Assembly: GCA_934432725.1 (NCBI GenBank)
Contig: CAKRZE010000001.1
Coordinates: 278,365 to 342,364 of the forward strand
DNA: 64,000 bases
DNA from: an uncultured Eubacteriales bacterium
GTDB lineage: Bacteria; Bacillota; Clostridia; Oscillospirales; CAG-272
Direction: 5' to 3'
Shown: piece after piece, positions 19,000 through 29,204 of the stretch
How the letters are laid out: each line of letters begins with the position of its first letter
How positions within the stretch are numbered: position 1 is the first letter of the stretch
The notes under the pieces: generated by a model
What the model was told of the DNA's origin: nothing
Database searches by the model: none
What the model saw: the letters and a program-made list of their open reading frames with translations, nothing else
Made by a program: the position numbers and the translations under genes

Positions 19000-19201
19000 A
19001 TCATTATCCCTTTCTGCCGTCATTGCGGCACAGTAATCCGGAATTCAGACCCCATTCAAAATAAAATCCGAAAGCTCCTGCTTCTCCGTTCGGACAAGCA
19101 GTTATCTTTAACCGGGACTGCGGATGCATCCGGACGGCAGACCGTGGACCTCCGTCCGGTCCCGGTGCATCCCCGCCCGGAATTCAGTCCCCGAACGGAT
19201 T

Positions 19202-22200
19202 TCAGCGCAATATGACGTTTTCCTCTCCCAGAAGCTCCGAAAGCTCCCGCAGCACAAACGAAGAAGCGTCCACGCATACGCCATGAACCCTTTCGTATTT
19301 CTTTCGCTTGCTGTCATAAAACACAATCGGAACGACACCGTCGAATATCCCGATCAGATTCCACACGCGCCGGAACAGTCCGGATTCCATATCCGGAACA
19401 CGCAAATACAAAACAGGCGCTCTCCTGTCATTTTCCCCGGCACCTTTCGGTCCATCCCCGGGTTTTCCCTGCCGGACACTCTCTTCCGCACGCTTCTGCC
19501 CGTATCCAGCCGTATCCGTCGGTGCGTTTTTCGCCCCAGCCTCCCCGGCTTTCCTCTGCCTGTCCGGTTCGGGAGAAGTCGGAGCCGCCGCCCGCCCCGA
19601 TGCCTCCGCACCGGGGCTCCCTGCCCCGACCGCCCGACCGGGCTGCCGGTTTACAGCACCCGGACCGGTTTCCGGGTTGCTCCCCTCCGGTACATTGGCA
19701 TTCTCAGCCGTCCCCTGCGCTCCGGAGGAATTTCTGCCATAGTCAGACCGTCCTTCCGGCTTCCGTTCCGATCCTGTGTCCGGCACGGCGGACCGTCCGT
19801 ACTCTTTCCCGCGTTCCGGGGCGAACGGATTGCGGAAGGTCTCCGGATGAAATCTCTCATTCGGCAAAAGCGGACAAACCGCCCGGAGGATCACCTTGAC
19901 CGAATCCGAGCTGCGGAGCGACAGACTTCCGAGCACGGAGATTGCCTGACCGGACCTCAGAAACGGCTGATATTCCAAAAGAACCTTCGGAAAGACAACC
20001 AGCTCCATGTCGGCAAACCGGTCCTGAAGCGTCACAAACGCCATGGCTTCGCCGCTTTTGGTAGACTTGTCCACCCGACGCCCGACAATGCCGCAAAGCA
20101 CCACATTTAAGCCCTCCCGGTATTCCGTCCCGCCGGGCTCGCCCAAGCTCTCCTCTGTGCCCGCCTCCGATCCCGGATCGGCAAAGGCAGCCAGAACCGA
20201 TGCTGCGGAATCCGGCTGCATCGCCTCGATCTGCGCGGAATACGAATCAAGAAGCTGCCCGGACAAATACATATCCGTGCATTCTTTTTCCATCTGAAGC
20301 CGACTGCGCAGAGGCATCTCCGGAATAGCGGGATAGGTAAACTCAAAATGCTCCGAGCCGAAGAAATCCATCTGACCGGAAACACTTCCGCGTCCCCGCG
20401 CCGCAAACATTTCAAGAAGCTGCTCATATGCGGCAAGCAGCTGTGAACGGTTGTTGCCGAGCCGGTCAAAGGCTCCCGCTTTAATCAGGACCTCAATTTG
20501 CTTCCGGTTCAGCTCCACCGATGCCATCCGGCTGACAAAATCGTAAAACGAGCGGAATTCACCGGCTTCCCGAACGGAAAGGATATTCCGCACAAATGAC
20601 ACTCCGACGCCCTTCAGGGCTAAAAGCCCGAAGCGCACGGCATCCCCCTCGACAGCAAAAAGCATTCTGCTCCGGTTGATATCCGGCGGCAGAACCCGGA
20701 CCTCCAGCTTGGCACATTCCGCAATATACTGCGTCATTTTCGGAGGGCTGTCCCGCACCGAGGTCAGAAGAGACGCATAGTACGCAACCGGATAGTGCGT
20801 CTTCAGGTATGCGGTCTGATACGACAGGATCGCATAGGCTGCGGCATGGCTCTTCTTGAAGCCGTAATTGGAGAAGTCCGTCATCATGCCGAAGAGACGC
20901 CCCGCATCCTCTTCGGACACGCCGTTTGCCTTGGCACCGGTCACAAAGCCCTCATATTCCTTTTCAATCACTCCCGCCTTTTTCTTGGCGATCGCGCGCC
21001 GCACGATATCCGCCTTGCCGTAGGAATACCCCGCCACCACGCGGAAAATCTGCATGACCTGCTCCTGATACACGATGCAGCCGGCAGTTTCGTCCAGAAT
21101 GTCGCGCAGCTTATCCGTACAATACCGGATTTTCTCCGGGTGCCTCCGGTTCTCCAGATACACGGGGACAGAGTCCATCGGTCCCGGTCTGTACAGTGCC
21201 AGCGCAACCATGATATCCCCGACCGAACGCGGCTGAAATTCGGACAGAAGCTGCCGCATTCCGGCAGATTCCAGCTGAAAGACACCGCCGGTCTGACCGG
21301 CAGAGATCAGGCGGAACGTCTCCTCGTCGTCATACGGGATTTTTTTAAGATCAAAGGAGCGGTCCGTTTCCCGCACCAGCTTTGCCGTATTGTCAATAAT
21401 GGTCAGATACCGGAGCGCAAGAAAATCGAACTTCAGAAGTCCGAGCCTTGCCACGGTATCCATATCATACTGCGTCACGGTCACGTCCCCGTTTTTGGAG
21501 AGCGGCAGATATTCGGTCAGCGGCAGATCGGTGATCACCACACCAGCCGCATGGGTCGAAGCATGGCGCGGCATTCCCTCCACCTGCTCCGCTGTATCGA
21601 TCAGACGCTTCACTTCCGGGTTTCCCGCATAAATCTCCCGAAGACCGGGTTCAAGCTCCAGCGCCTGCCGGAGCGTAAGTCCGGACTCACGCGGGATCCG
21701 GCACGCAACCGCATCCACATCGGCATACGCCATTCCGAGCGCGCGCCCGACATCCCTTATGGCAGCCCGAGCCGCCAGCGTCCCGAAGGTAACGATCTGA
21801 GCCACATGGTCCGCACCGTACTTGTCCGTCACATACCGGATTACCTCATCGCGGCGGTCATAGCAGAAATCGATATCAAAATCCGGCATGCTGATGCGCT
21901 GCGGATTCAAAAAGGACTCAAACAGAAGCTTATATCTGACCGGATCCACCTCCGTGATCCCGATCAGATAGGCAATCAGGCTGCCCGCACCGGAGCCGCG
22001 CCCGGGACCGGTCGGAATCCCCTGCGATTTCGCATAATTGACAAAATCCGAGACAATCAGGAAATATTCCGCATACCCCATGGAGCCGATCACAACAAGC
22101 TCATATTCAATCCTGTACTTATAGTCATCCGAGGTGCAGGTCTCATCATACCGGATATCCCCGCATTGCAGACGGCGCTCCAAGCCCTCCTTCGTCAGCT

Positions 22201-23080
22201 CCCGCAGATATGCCTTCGGCTCTTTGCCGTCCGGAGGCGTAAACCGCGGAAGAAACGTCTTGCCGAAGGTGAATGCAAAGCGGCAGCGCCCGGCGATCCG
22301 CACTGTATTCTCTATGGCTTGAGGCACCCCGGAAAACAGTGCGTTCATTTCCTCCGTAGATTTATAATAGCGCTCGTCCGTTTCATAGCCGGGCAGCCTC
22401 CCGTCCCGCACGGTTCTTCCGGTTCTTATGGCGGAGAGCACGGCATGCACCTCCGCGTCCTCCTTCTTCAGATAATGCACTCCGTTTGTCGCAGCCATGG
22501 GGATTCCGCGCTTCTGTGAGATTTCCGCAAGCGCAGCGTTGATCTTTTTCTCCTCCGGCGTCCCATGATCCTGCAATTCCAGATAAAAGAAATCCCTGCC
22601 GAACAGCTCATCCATGCAGACGGCATAGCGCTCCGCCTCATGATAATCGTTTTCCAGAATACAGCGGGCAATATAGCTGTCCTCCCCGCCGGACAGCGCG
22701 ATCAGACCCTCCCGGTTTTCCGAAAGAAGCTCCGGTCTGACGCAGGGCGCTCCGTGTCTGCTCTCAAAAAAGGCTCCCGACACAATGCGGCACAGATTCC
22801 GATAGCCCGTCCGGTCGCATACCAACAGAACAAACGGAAACGGCTGTTCTTTTCCGCCGGCATCCGGAAGAAGAGAAATCTCGCATCCGATCACCGGCTG
22901 AAGCCCTTCCTCCTCGCACGCAGAATAAAACTCCACCGCTCCGTACAGCACATCCCGGTCGGTCAGTGCCACCGCCGTGTGCCCGGCAGCCTTCGCAGCC
23001 CGCACAATATCCCGGATCCGGCACGCGCTGTCCAGCAGGCTGTATTCGCTGTGAAGATGAAGATGAACAAAGTCCGACAT
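19202..23080 (-). CDS. dnaE: DNA polymerase III alpha subunit (DnaE type)
   Basis: 1292 aa replicative polymerase, C-family. The start MSDFVHLHLHSEYSLLD has AGGAGG seven bases before the ATG; the open frame upstream is chance. The N-terminal PHP domain has HLHLHSEYSLLD and the metal-like residues; the palm has PDFDIDFCYDRR with catalytic Asp residues; then thumb, fingers, HhH and OB domain (VVLCGIVGRRVDKSTK...). Oddity: between the OB fold and the last about 72 residues is a 147-residue Gly/Pro/Ala/Glu-rich, probably disordered linker (about 1074-1220; 19421-19862). It follows whiA in the long housekeeping cluster. Confidence 0.96.
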   Translation of the reverse strand: MSDFVHLHLHSEYSLLDSACRIRDIVRAAKAAGHTAVALTDRDVLYGAVEFYSACEEEGLQPVIGCEISLLPDAGGKEQPFPFVLLVCDRTGYRNLCRIVSGAFFESRHGAPCVRPELLSENREGLIALSGGEDSYIARCILENDYHEAERYAVCMDELFGRDFFYLELQDHGTPEEKKINAALAEISQKRGIPMAATNGVHYLKKEDAEVHAVLSAIRTGRTVRDGRLPGYETDERYYKSTEEMNALFSGVPQAIENTVRIAGRCRFAFTFGKTFLPRFTPPDGKEPKAYLRELTKEGLERRLQCGDIRYDETCTSDDYKYRIEYELVVIGSMGYAEYFLIVSDFVNYAKSQGIPTGPGRGSGAGSLIAYLIGITEVDPVRYKLLFESFLNPQRISMPDFDIDFCYDRRDEVIRYVTDKYGADHVAQIVTFGTLAARAAIRDVGRALGMAYADVDAVACRIPRESGLTLRQALELEPGLREIYAGNPEVKRLIDTAEQVEGMPRHASTHAAGVVITDLPLTEYLPLSKNGDVTVTQYDMDTVARLGLLKFDFLALRYLTIIDNTAKLVRETDRSFDLKKIPYDDEETFRLISAGQTGGVFQLESAGMRQLLSEFQPRSVGDIMVALALYRPGPMDSVPVYLENRRHPEKIRYCTDKLRDILDETAGCIVYQEQVMQIFRVVAGYSYGKADIVRRAIAKKKAGVIEKEYEGFVTGAKANGVSEEDAGRLFGMMTDFSNYGFKKSHAAAYAILSYQTAYLKTHYPVAYYASLLTSVRDSPPKMTQYIAECAKLEVRVLPPDINRSRMLFAVEGDAVRFGLLALKGVGVSFVRNILSVREAGEFRSFYDFVSRMASVELNRKQIEVLIKAGAFDRLGNNRSQLLAAYEQLLEMFAARGRGSVSGQMDFFGSEHFEFTYPAIPEMPLRSRLQMEKECTDMYLSGQLLDSYSAQIEAMQPDSAASVLAAFADPGSEAGTEESLGEPGGTEYREGLNVVLCGIVGRRVDKSTKSGEAMAFVTLQDRFADMELVVFPKVLLEYQPFLRSGQAISVLGSLSLRSSDSVKVILRAVCPLLPNERFHPETFRNPFAPERGKEYGRSAVPDTGSERKPEGRSDYGRNSSGAQGTAENANVPEGSNPETGPGAVNRQPGRAVGAGSPGAEASGRAAAPTSPEPDRQRKAGEAGAKNAPTDTAGYGQKRAEESVRQGKPGDGPKGAGENDRRAPVLYLRVPDMESGLFRRVWNLIGIFDGVVPIVFYDSKRKKYERVHGVCVDASSFVLRELSELLGEENVILR

Positions 23081-23367
23081 TTCCGTTCCTCCTGTATCCG
23101 GCTGCTCCAAGCCCTGCATAACCGGGATTTCTTCCGCTACCGCGCGGCAGGCAGATTCCGGACCTGCCGTTTCCCTGTGCAGCCCGCTTTCACACGCACC
23201 CGAGGCGCATAAGCCTTGCCGGCAGTGCCTCTTCCGGTTTGCCCGTGCCGCACACACCGCCCTCGTCCCGCCGACGGCACTCTTTCCCATGTTGTGCCTT
23301 TTCCCCCGGCTTTTCCGGTGTCAGGCAGCCGCTTATGCCCCTCGCGCCGATACAATTCAAATAAAAG

Positions 23368-24318
23368 TTATTCCGGTCCGTTCCCCGGGACATCTCCGGA
23401 AAATCCGGCGTCCGCATGTACACATTGCTCCGCAAACGCGATGATCTTCTTCAGCCGGTGGCATACGCCCGACCGCGATATCCTCCCGCTGTGCAGCATA
23501 ACCAGCTCGGCAAGCGTCGCGTCCGGATACGCCGCCCGCAGATCAAAGGTTTCCCGCAGCTCCCCGGGCAGATCATCGGCATGCCCGGATTGAACGATCG
23601 TCATAATCGCCTGAAGCTGCTTCTGGGATGCCGTCACGGTCTTATCGATATTGGCGGCATCGCAGTTGGCATGACGGTTTGCGTTGTTCCGGATATCCTT
23701 CAGAATTTTCACGTCCATCAGGCGGAACGCCGCCTTCTGCGCCCCGATGAAATTCAGAAAGTCCTCCATTGCCGAGCTGTCCTTGAAATACAGCGATTCC
23801 GCATGCCGCGAGGAACGCTTCAGCTGCTTCGGCGGAAGCCCGAAGCTCTCCAGAATCCCGCCAAGCTCAGCAGTCAGTCCGGCGTCACGGGTCAAAAGCT
23901 CCAGATGATAATCATTTTCCGGCTCCGTCACGGTTCCGCAGGAAAGAAAAACTCCCCTGACAAAGGCTGCGCGGCAGGGTTCTGCGAAAAAAATGCTGCG
24001 ATTCACGGTCAGCTTAGGCTGACCGGACTGATATCCAAACACAGAAAAGAGTTTTTCAAGCGCGCCGGACTGCTCCGGAGCAGCCAATACGCAGCAGCCC
24101 GCGTGAAACGGCGGAAGCTTTTCGTGAAGCAGCTGCGTGTAAATCTTCCCGACAAGCTGCTGCACCGCCTCATTTTCGGTTTCAAGCACAATCCGGCTTT
24201 CGGAAAACTGCTCCGCGCAGAGAAAGAAGCCGTACAGAAACGCAAGCCGGACAGCCGCGCCCCTCAGAGGCTGTGCACAAAGGTCTGTTTTGGTTTCCTG
24301 CGAAAAAGAATCGTTCAT
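23368..24318 (-). CDS. whiA: WhiA, LAGLIDADG-like DNA-binding protein
   Basis: 316 aa. N-terminal degenerate LAGLIDADG homing-endonuclease-like fold (ETKTDLC, RAAFVRGVFLSCGTVTEPENDYHLEL) and a C-terminal helix-turn-helix (DLRAAYPDATLAELVMLHSGRISRSGVCHRLKKI). In Gram-positives WhiA links growth to division and chromosome organisation; in Streptomyces it controls sporulation septation. SD AAGGAGG lies upstream. It follows rapZ, as in most Firmicutes (yvcJ-yvcK-yvcL), but the yvcK gene normally between them is missing and murB precedes. Confidence 0.95.
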   Translation of the reverse strand: MNDSFSQETKTDLCAQPLRGAAVRLAFLYGFFLCAEQFSESRIVLETENEAVQQLVGKIYTQLLHEKLPPFHAGCCVLAAPEQSGALEKLFSVFGYQSGQPKLTVNRSIFFAEPCRAAFVRGVFLSCGTVTEPENDYHLELLTRDAGLTAELGGILESFGLPPKQLKRSSRHAESLYFKDSSAMEDFLNFIGAQKAAFRLMDVKILKDIRNNANRHANCDAANIDKTVTASQKQLQAIMTIVQSGHADDLPGELRETFDLRAAYPDATLAELVMLHSGRISRSGVCHRLKKIIAFAEQCVHADAGFSGDVPGNGPE

Positions 24319-24550
24319 CCGCCGCGCCTCCTTCTTCTCCGTTTAAAAATTCTTTGACCGGACGCCCTTGATATCTCCGCACCGCAGACAGAGGAGTCCC
24401 CCCGAGGCGGTTGCCCCGAAACGGCTTTCTGTCACTCCGGAAAATGCCTGTTCCCGGGTGCCTCAGCCCGCTTTCCGCAAAGCCCGAAAGAGCATCCGGG
24501 GCTTCGGAGCCTGCCCCCGTGGGTCGCTTGGCGACCGTCCCGGGAGCGCA

Positions 24551-25426
24551 TCATTTATCTCCGGTAAACTTTTTGATGATATCCCGGTGCAGCACAAGAG
24601 CGTGAATTTTCTTTTCCTTCAGATGGGACCCGAGCGCCTCCGCAATTGCCACGGAACGGTGTTTTCCCCCCGTGCACCCGATGGCAATGGTAAGCTGGGA
24701 TTTCCCCTCCGCCATATACAGCGGAAGCAGAAAATCGATCATATCGTACAGCTTATCCAGAAAGATCTGCGTCTGGCTGTACCCGAACACAAAATCGCGC
24801 ACCGCACCGTCCAGTCCCGTCATATTTTTCAGAACGGGGTCGTAATACGGGTTCGGGAAACACCTGACGTCAAAAACCAGATCCGCCTCCACGGCGATTC
24901 CGTACTTGAAGCCGAAGGAAAGACAGGTGACAAGCATGTTCTTGTCCCCGGTTTCCGTAAAGATCGCCAAAAGCTTTTCCCGCAGCTGCGCATTCGTCAG
25001 CGTCGAGGTGTCAATCACATAATCCGCGCGGCTGCGCACCACATCAAGCATAGCCCGCTCCGTTTTGATCGCCTCGCTGATCGAAATGTTCTTCAGCGTG
25101 ACCAGGGGATGGATCCGGCGGGTTTCCTTGAACCTGTTCATCAGAACATGATTGCTGCAATCGATAAATACCGTCCGCACATCAAAGCCCTTTGCCTTCA
25201 GCTCCTCCAGCCTGTCCAAAAGAGACTGAAATTCGATTTCCCCGCGCACATCGATAATAAATGCGACCCGGGAGGCTTTTCCGGGAGTCTTCTGATAAAA
25301 TTCCGCAAAAACAGGGATCATCGCCACCGGAAGATTGTCGATGCAATAATAACCGATATCCTCCAGTGTATGCGCCGCCTGTGACTTTCCCGCACCGGAC
25401 ATTCCGGTAAGCACTATAAATTCCAT
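24551..25426 (-). CDS. rapZ: RapZ/YvcJ nucleotide-binding protein
   Basis: 291 aa. Begins MEFIVLTGMSGAGKSQAAHTLED with a Walker A motif at residues 8-15; later DVRCFPNPYYDPVLKNMTGLD and IAIGCTGGKHRSVAIAEAL, hallmarks of the family. Homologues bind ATP/GTP; in E. coli RapZ senses glucosamine-6-phosphate and directs sRNA decay, whereas the Firmicute role is less clear. A second ATG at 25438 is possible, but 25426 fits both the family and the conserved spacing of the hairpin leader described separately. A 119-base hairpin-bearing GC-rich patch (GGTCGC/GCGACC at 24522-24536) follows the gene. Confidence 0.95.
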   Translation of the reverse strand: MEFIVLTGMSGAGKSQAAHTLEDIGYYCIDNLPVAMIPVFAEFYQKTPGKASRVAFIIDVRGEIEFQSLLDRLEELKAKGFDVRTVFIDCSNHVLMNRFKETRRIHPLVTLKNISISEAIKTERAMLDVVRSRADYVIDTSTLTNAQLREKLLAIFTETGDKNMLVTCLSFGFKYGIAVEADLVFDVRCFPNPYYDPVLKNMTGLDGAVRDFVFGYSQTQIFLDKLYDMIDFLLPLYMAEGKSQLTIAIGCTGGKHRSVAIAEALGSHLKEKKIHALVLHRDIIKKFTGDK

Positions 25427-25470
25427 ATCCGCAACCATGCCCCGCGGTCTCCCGCATCGGGCATCCTTTC
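25424..25470 (-). promoter_or_regulatory. SD-hairpin-start leader of rapZ
   Basis: GAAAGG (25470-25465) is 38 nt from the ATG. Between them AUGCCC/GGGCAU and GCGG/CCGC pair around a GAGA tetraloop, then UGG and 8 nt (TTGCGGAT) lead to ATG. Same layout as the leaders at 31926, 34534, 35082, 53415, 54127 and 60056. Confidence 0.65.
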
Positions 25471-25845
25471 CGAAAAAATCCTCCGGCAAATCGGAAAAAC
25501 CGTTATGCCGCAGTATAAAGCGCTTCCGCGCTGTCAAAACCGGTCATTTTCCACACGCCGCGCCTCTCTGTACAGCTTGTACCGCAAAAGGCACAGAAAA
25601 CCGGGGAAACAGGTTCTGTATGCCCAAAATCGTTGGTTCCGCACGCCGTACCGCGCCGCACGGGAACCCAAAACCGAAGAATACGTTCCGCGCCGCACAA
25701 AGCTGTGTTTTTCCGCACACCGCATCGCGCAGGAGCCAATGCCGGGCAGGCGAACTCCGCCTCAGCTCCTTCCGCCCGCGGTGCAGCATGCACCGCTCCT
25801 GCCGCACAAAAGCCGCGATCCGGCGGAAATAAGCCAAATCATCCG
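25471..25845. other. Non-coding spacer between murB and rapZ
   Basis: About 375 bp within an otherwise co-directional cluster. Frames on both strands are open by chance (GC-rich) but show no RBS or family signal. Confidence 0.5.
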
Positions 25846-26775
25846 TCACTCCTTCCGGAACGGGATCAGCTCCACCTCGCGCTCAAGTACGATTCCGTAC
25901 TTTTCCCGCACCGCGTCCTGCACATACCGGATCAGCGCCGTAATATCCGCACCGGAGGCGTTTCCCGTATTGATGATAAACCCGGCATGCTTTTCCGAAA
26001 CCTGTGCGCCGCCGATGGAAAAGCCCTTCAGCCCCGCATCCTCAATCAGCTTTCCCGTATAGGTTCCCGGATATCGCTTAAAGGTGCTGCCCGCACTTCC
26101 GAATTCAAGCGGCTGCTTGCTGCGCCGCCGTGCCATCAGCTCCTCCATCCTTGCGCGGATCCGGTCAGGATCTGCGGGAGTGAGCAGAAATTCGGCTCCT
26201 ATGACCAGCTCCTCTTCCTCCATATAGCGGGAATGGCGGTATCCGAAATGATTCTCGTCTCCTTCATGCACGGTAAAGCAATCCGTCTGCGGCAAATAGC
26301 CGAACGTCCTTTCGCATATGCCCGCAATTTCACCGTCATACGCGCCCGCGTTCATATAGACTGCGCCTCCCACAGTTCCCGGAATGCCGTATAAGAACTC
26401 CATGCCCGTAAGACCGGCACGCTGCGCATAAACGGAAAGCTGGGTCACCGGCACTCCGGCTCCCGCCGAGATCCGGCAGCCGTCCCGGTGAAGCTCGTTG
26501 ATATGCGTCAGAAAAACCGCCGCTCCGGAAAACCCGCGGTCGTCAAACAGTACGTTGCTGCCGTTGCCGAATACCCGGTAATAGACCCCCAGCGCGCGCA
26601 GCTGCCGGATCACACGCCGCAGCGCATTCCTGCTTTCGGGCCAGATACAGAAATCCGCAGCTCCGCCCACCCGAAAGGTACACATTGTGCGAAGAGGCAC
26701 CTGCTCCGTAAATGCAAGCTCCGGCTCTTCCTCAAGAAAAGTGCGAAGCTCCCCTGCTTTTTCCGAATCGGTCAT
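25846..26775 (-). CDS. murB: UDP-N-acetylenolpyruvoylglucosamine reductase
   Basis: 309 aa type II MurB, second committed step of peptidoglycan precursor synthesis (NADPH- and FAD-dependent). FAD-binding elements: TFRVGGAADFCIWP, GNGSNVLFDD, GIPGTVGGAVYMNAGAYDGEI; catalytic Ser in GSAGSTFKR and Glu near the C-terminus. The start MTDSEKAGELR (26775) has GGAGGAG upstream; the 14 extra residues upstream are not supported. It lies between recN and rapZ, as in many Clostridia. Confidence 0.96.
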   Translation of the reverse strand: MTDSEKAGELRTFLEEEPELAFTEQVPLRTMCTFRVGGAADFCIWPESRNALRRVIRQLRALGVYYRVFGNGSNVLFDDRGFSGAAVFLTHINELHRDGCRISAGAGVPVTQLSVYAQRAGLTGMEFLYGIPGTVGGAVYMNAGAYDGEIAGICERTFGYLPQTDCFTVHEGDENHFGYRHSRYMEEEELVIGAEFLLTPADPDRIRARMEELMARRRSKQPLEFGSAGSTFKRYPGTYTGKLIEDAGLKGFSIGGAQVSEKHAGFIINTGNASGADITALIRYVQDAVREKYGIVLEREVELIPFRKE

Positions 26776-26982
26776 TCCGCTTCTCCTCCGTTTTCCGTCA
26801 TTCTGCCGCCGCTGCACGGTCGGGACAGCGAACCAAAGCTATTCCCGCGCAGACAAAACAGGTCCTGCCGTCACCGATCCCGGAGCCGGCTCTGCGCTTC
26901 CTCTTTTCCGGACAGCCCCGGCAGATGCTCCCTTTGCTCCGACTTTTATGCTTATGATCTGTCCCTTTATATGCAGTCCCGG

Positions 26983-28680
26983 TCAGTTGTATTCTCCGAG
27001 CAGCTCCTCTGCGGTCGAAAGAAGCTTGTCCGTGATCTGTGCACCTCCCATGATCCTCGCAATCTCATGGATACGCCCGTCCCGGTCAAGCGGGAGCACA
27101 TCTGTTTCCGCACGCCCGTCCCGCTCTGTCTTCCGGATCAGGAGCTGCACATTTGCCACCGCCGCGATCTGAGCGGCATGCGTCACGCAGATTACCTGTG
27201 TATTGCCCGCCTCCGCCAGCTTTCTCAGCTTAATCCCGATCTTCTGCGCCGTTTTTCCGGAGACACCGGTATCGATCTCATCGAAGATCATCGTTCCGGT
27301 CTGCTCTTTCCCCGCCTCCACGCTTTTGATTGCAAGCATGACGCGCGAAAGCTCTCCGCCGGACGCGATTTTTGCCAAGGGCTTCGGAGGCTCTCCCGGG
27401 TTCGTGGAAATCAGAAACTCCACACGGTCCATGCCGCGTCTGCCGTATTTCGGTTTTCCGTTCTCATCCTGTTCCCAATGGAAGCCGACCTTAAACCGGG
27501 CTTTCCCCATCTCAAGCTCCGAAAGCTCCTTTGTGATCCGATTCTCAAGCTCCTCCGCCGCAAGCTGACGCAGCCTGGTCAGAACCGCCGCTGCCTCTGC
27601 CGTCTGCTTTTCGCACACCGCAAGCTCCTGCCCAAGCTCCTCCAGCTTCTCGTCCGACAGCTCGATCTCTTCCAGCTCCCCCGCAGCCTTTTCCCGGTAC
27701 GCAAGAACCTCCGAAACGGTGGTACCGTATTTTCTTTCCAGCTTGGAGAGAGCGTCCAGCCGCGATTCGATTTTATCCAGCGCCTGATCCGCGTCCTCCT
27801 CGCCGTCGCCCAAAAGCTCCTCCGCCGCAAGCCCGATGTCCTCCAGCTCATACCGGAAGCCCTCCAGCTTGTCCGCATATTCCTCTGCGTGCGGCAGGTA
27901 TTCCGCCAGCGCATGAAGCGAGGCCGCCGCCCTGCCGAGAAGCTCGTAGGCAGGCATCCCCTTTTCGCTCCGGTAAAGGGCACGTGTCACAAGGCTTGCG
28001 TGACGTCTGATCTTCTCATAGTTCAGAATCTTCTTCTTCTTCGCCTCAAGCAGCTCCTCCTCTCCGTCAACCGGCTTGACGGAGTCAATATCCGCGATCT
28101 GATATTTCAAAAGCTCGATCGTGCGCTGCTTTTCCTGTTCATTGCGGGAAAGCTCCGCCATATGCGAAAGAATCTGCGCCCGCCGCTCATACTGCACGCG
28201 ATATTCGGCAAGCGGCTGCTCCGCGTCCGCAAAGCTGTCCAGAAACGCAATGTGCGAGGATGGGTCAAGCAGCAGCTGATTGTCATGCTGTCCGTGAATA
28301 TCGATCAGAAGCGGCATGATCCCGCGCTGCAGGGACAACGGGATGGTTCTGCCGTTGAGCTTGGTCTGGGACTTCCCCTCCGGCGTCACGGTGCGCTGCA
28401 GATACAGCATGCCGTCCGCATCCGGCTCCGCTCCGAGCTCGGAAAGCGCCGCGCGGGTCTTTCCGTCCAGCCCTCCGAACATGGCGGAAACCATTGCCCG
28501 CTCCGCTCCCGTCCGGATAATATCCTTGGAAAGTCTGCCGCCGAGAAGCAGCTCCAGAGAGCCGATCAGCATGGATTTTCCGGCGCCGGTTTCTCCGGTC
28601 AGAGCAGTAAAGCCCTGTTTGAAATCAATATCCGCACACTTGATGACCGCGATGTTCTCGATATGAAGAGACTCCAGCAT
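26983..28680 (-). CDS. recN: DNA repair protein RecN
   Basis: 565 aa SMC-like ATPase acting in double-strand-break repair. N-terminal half-domain with Walker A GETGAGKSMLIG and IDIHGQHDNQLLLD; a long central coiled coil (about 150-350); C-terminal half with FLISTNPGEPPKPLAKIASGGELSRVMLAIK signature and Walker B TMIFDEIDTGVSG. Usual length. SD GGAGG upstream, 28 bp after argR. Part of the argR-recN pair. Confidence 0.97.
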   Translation of the reverse strand: MLESLHIENIAVIKCADIDFKQGFTALTGETGAGKSMLIGSLELLLGGRLSKDIIRTGAERAMVSAMFGGLDGKTRAALSELGAEPDADGMLYLQRTVTPEGKSQTKLNGRTIPLSLQRGIMPLLIDIHGQHDNQLLLDPSSHIAFLDSFADAEQPLAEYRVQYERRAQILSHMAELSRNEQEKQRTIELLKYQIADIDSVKPVDGEEELLEAKKKKILNYEKIRRHASLVTRALYRSEKGMPAYELLGRAAASLHALAEYLPHAEEYADKLEGFRYELEDIGLAAEELLGDGEEDADQALDKIESRLDALSKLERKYGTTVSEVLAYREKAAGELEEIELSDEKLEELGQELAVCEKQTAEAAAVLTRLRQLAAEELENRITKELSELEMGKARFKVGFHWEQDENGKPKYGRRGMDRVEFLISTNPGEPPKPLAKIASGGELSRVMLAIKSVEAGKEQTGTMIFDEIDTGVSGKTAQKIGIKLRKLAEAGNTQVICVTHAAQIAAVANVQLLIRKTERDGRAETDVLPLDRDGRIHEIARIMGGAQITDKLLSTAEELLGEYN

Positions 28681-28708
28681 GACGCATCCTCCTACCCCGA
28701 TATCCTTC

Positions 28709-29170
28709 TCAGGAATTATCGGATTTCAGAATTTTCCGGAATTTGCTGACAAACTCAAGCGCCGTTTCATAATCCCGCATCAGAACAAAAATCGTATCGT
28801 CCCCCGCGATGGAGCCGACAATTTCGTTCCAGCCCATTCCGTCGATTGCCGCAGCGGCAGCCTGCGCCATCCCGGCATATGTTTTCAGCACAACAAATTT
28901 GTCCGTATAATCAATCTTTGTCACAGTCTCCTTGATGATATTCCGGTACTTCACCGAAATACGCATCTCATCGTGGGAGGAAAGCGCATACTTATACGTA
29001 TGATCGTCCGCCGCAATTTTCACAAGCTTCAGATCCCGGATATCCCTTGACACCGTTGCCTGCGTCACATCAAAGCCGCTTTCCTTCAGCTTTTCAATCA
29101 GCTGATCCTGCGTTTCGATGCAGTATTCCGAGATGATCTCGATGATTTTATTGTGTCTTTTGTATTTCAT
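28709..29170 (-). CDS. argR: Arginine repressor ArgR/AhrC
   Basis: 153 aa from MKYKRHNKIIEIISEYC (29170), with AAGGAG upstream. N-terminal winged helix with DVTQATVSRDIRDLKLVKI; C-terminal arginine-binding/oligomerisation domain with GMGWNEIVGSIAGDDTIFVLMRD. Controls arginine synthesis and catabolism as an arginine-bound hexamer. The longer open frame upstream overlaps the end of nadK and is not used. Standard position between nadK and recN. Confidence 0.96.
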   Translation of the reverse strand: MKYKRHNKIIEIISEYCIETQDQLIEKLKESGFDVTQATVSRDIRDLKLVKIAADDHTYKYALSSHDEMRISVKYRNIIKETVTKIDYTDKFVVLKTYAGMAQAAAAAIDGMGWNEIVGSIAGDDTIFVLMRDYETALEFVSKFRKILKSDNS

Positions 29171-29204
29171 GCCCTTCTCCTTACTGCGCCATATCCGCCG
29201 CATT

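Noticed and set aside
23081..23290. 70-residue N-terminal extension of DnaE
   Set aside because: The SD AGGAGG and the universally conserved PHP start at 23080 make the upstream frame non-coding.
25438..25438. Earlier rapZ start (MVADMEF)
   Set aside because: Possible, but family alignment and the fixed hairpin-to-ATG distance of the other leaders favour the ATG at 25426.
20795..28749. Long + strand frames opposite dnaE and recN (574 and 753 codons)
   Set aside because: Antisense to clearly recognised genes; composition typical of reverse-frame translation.
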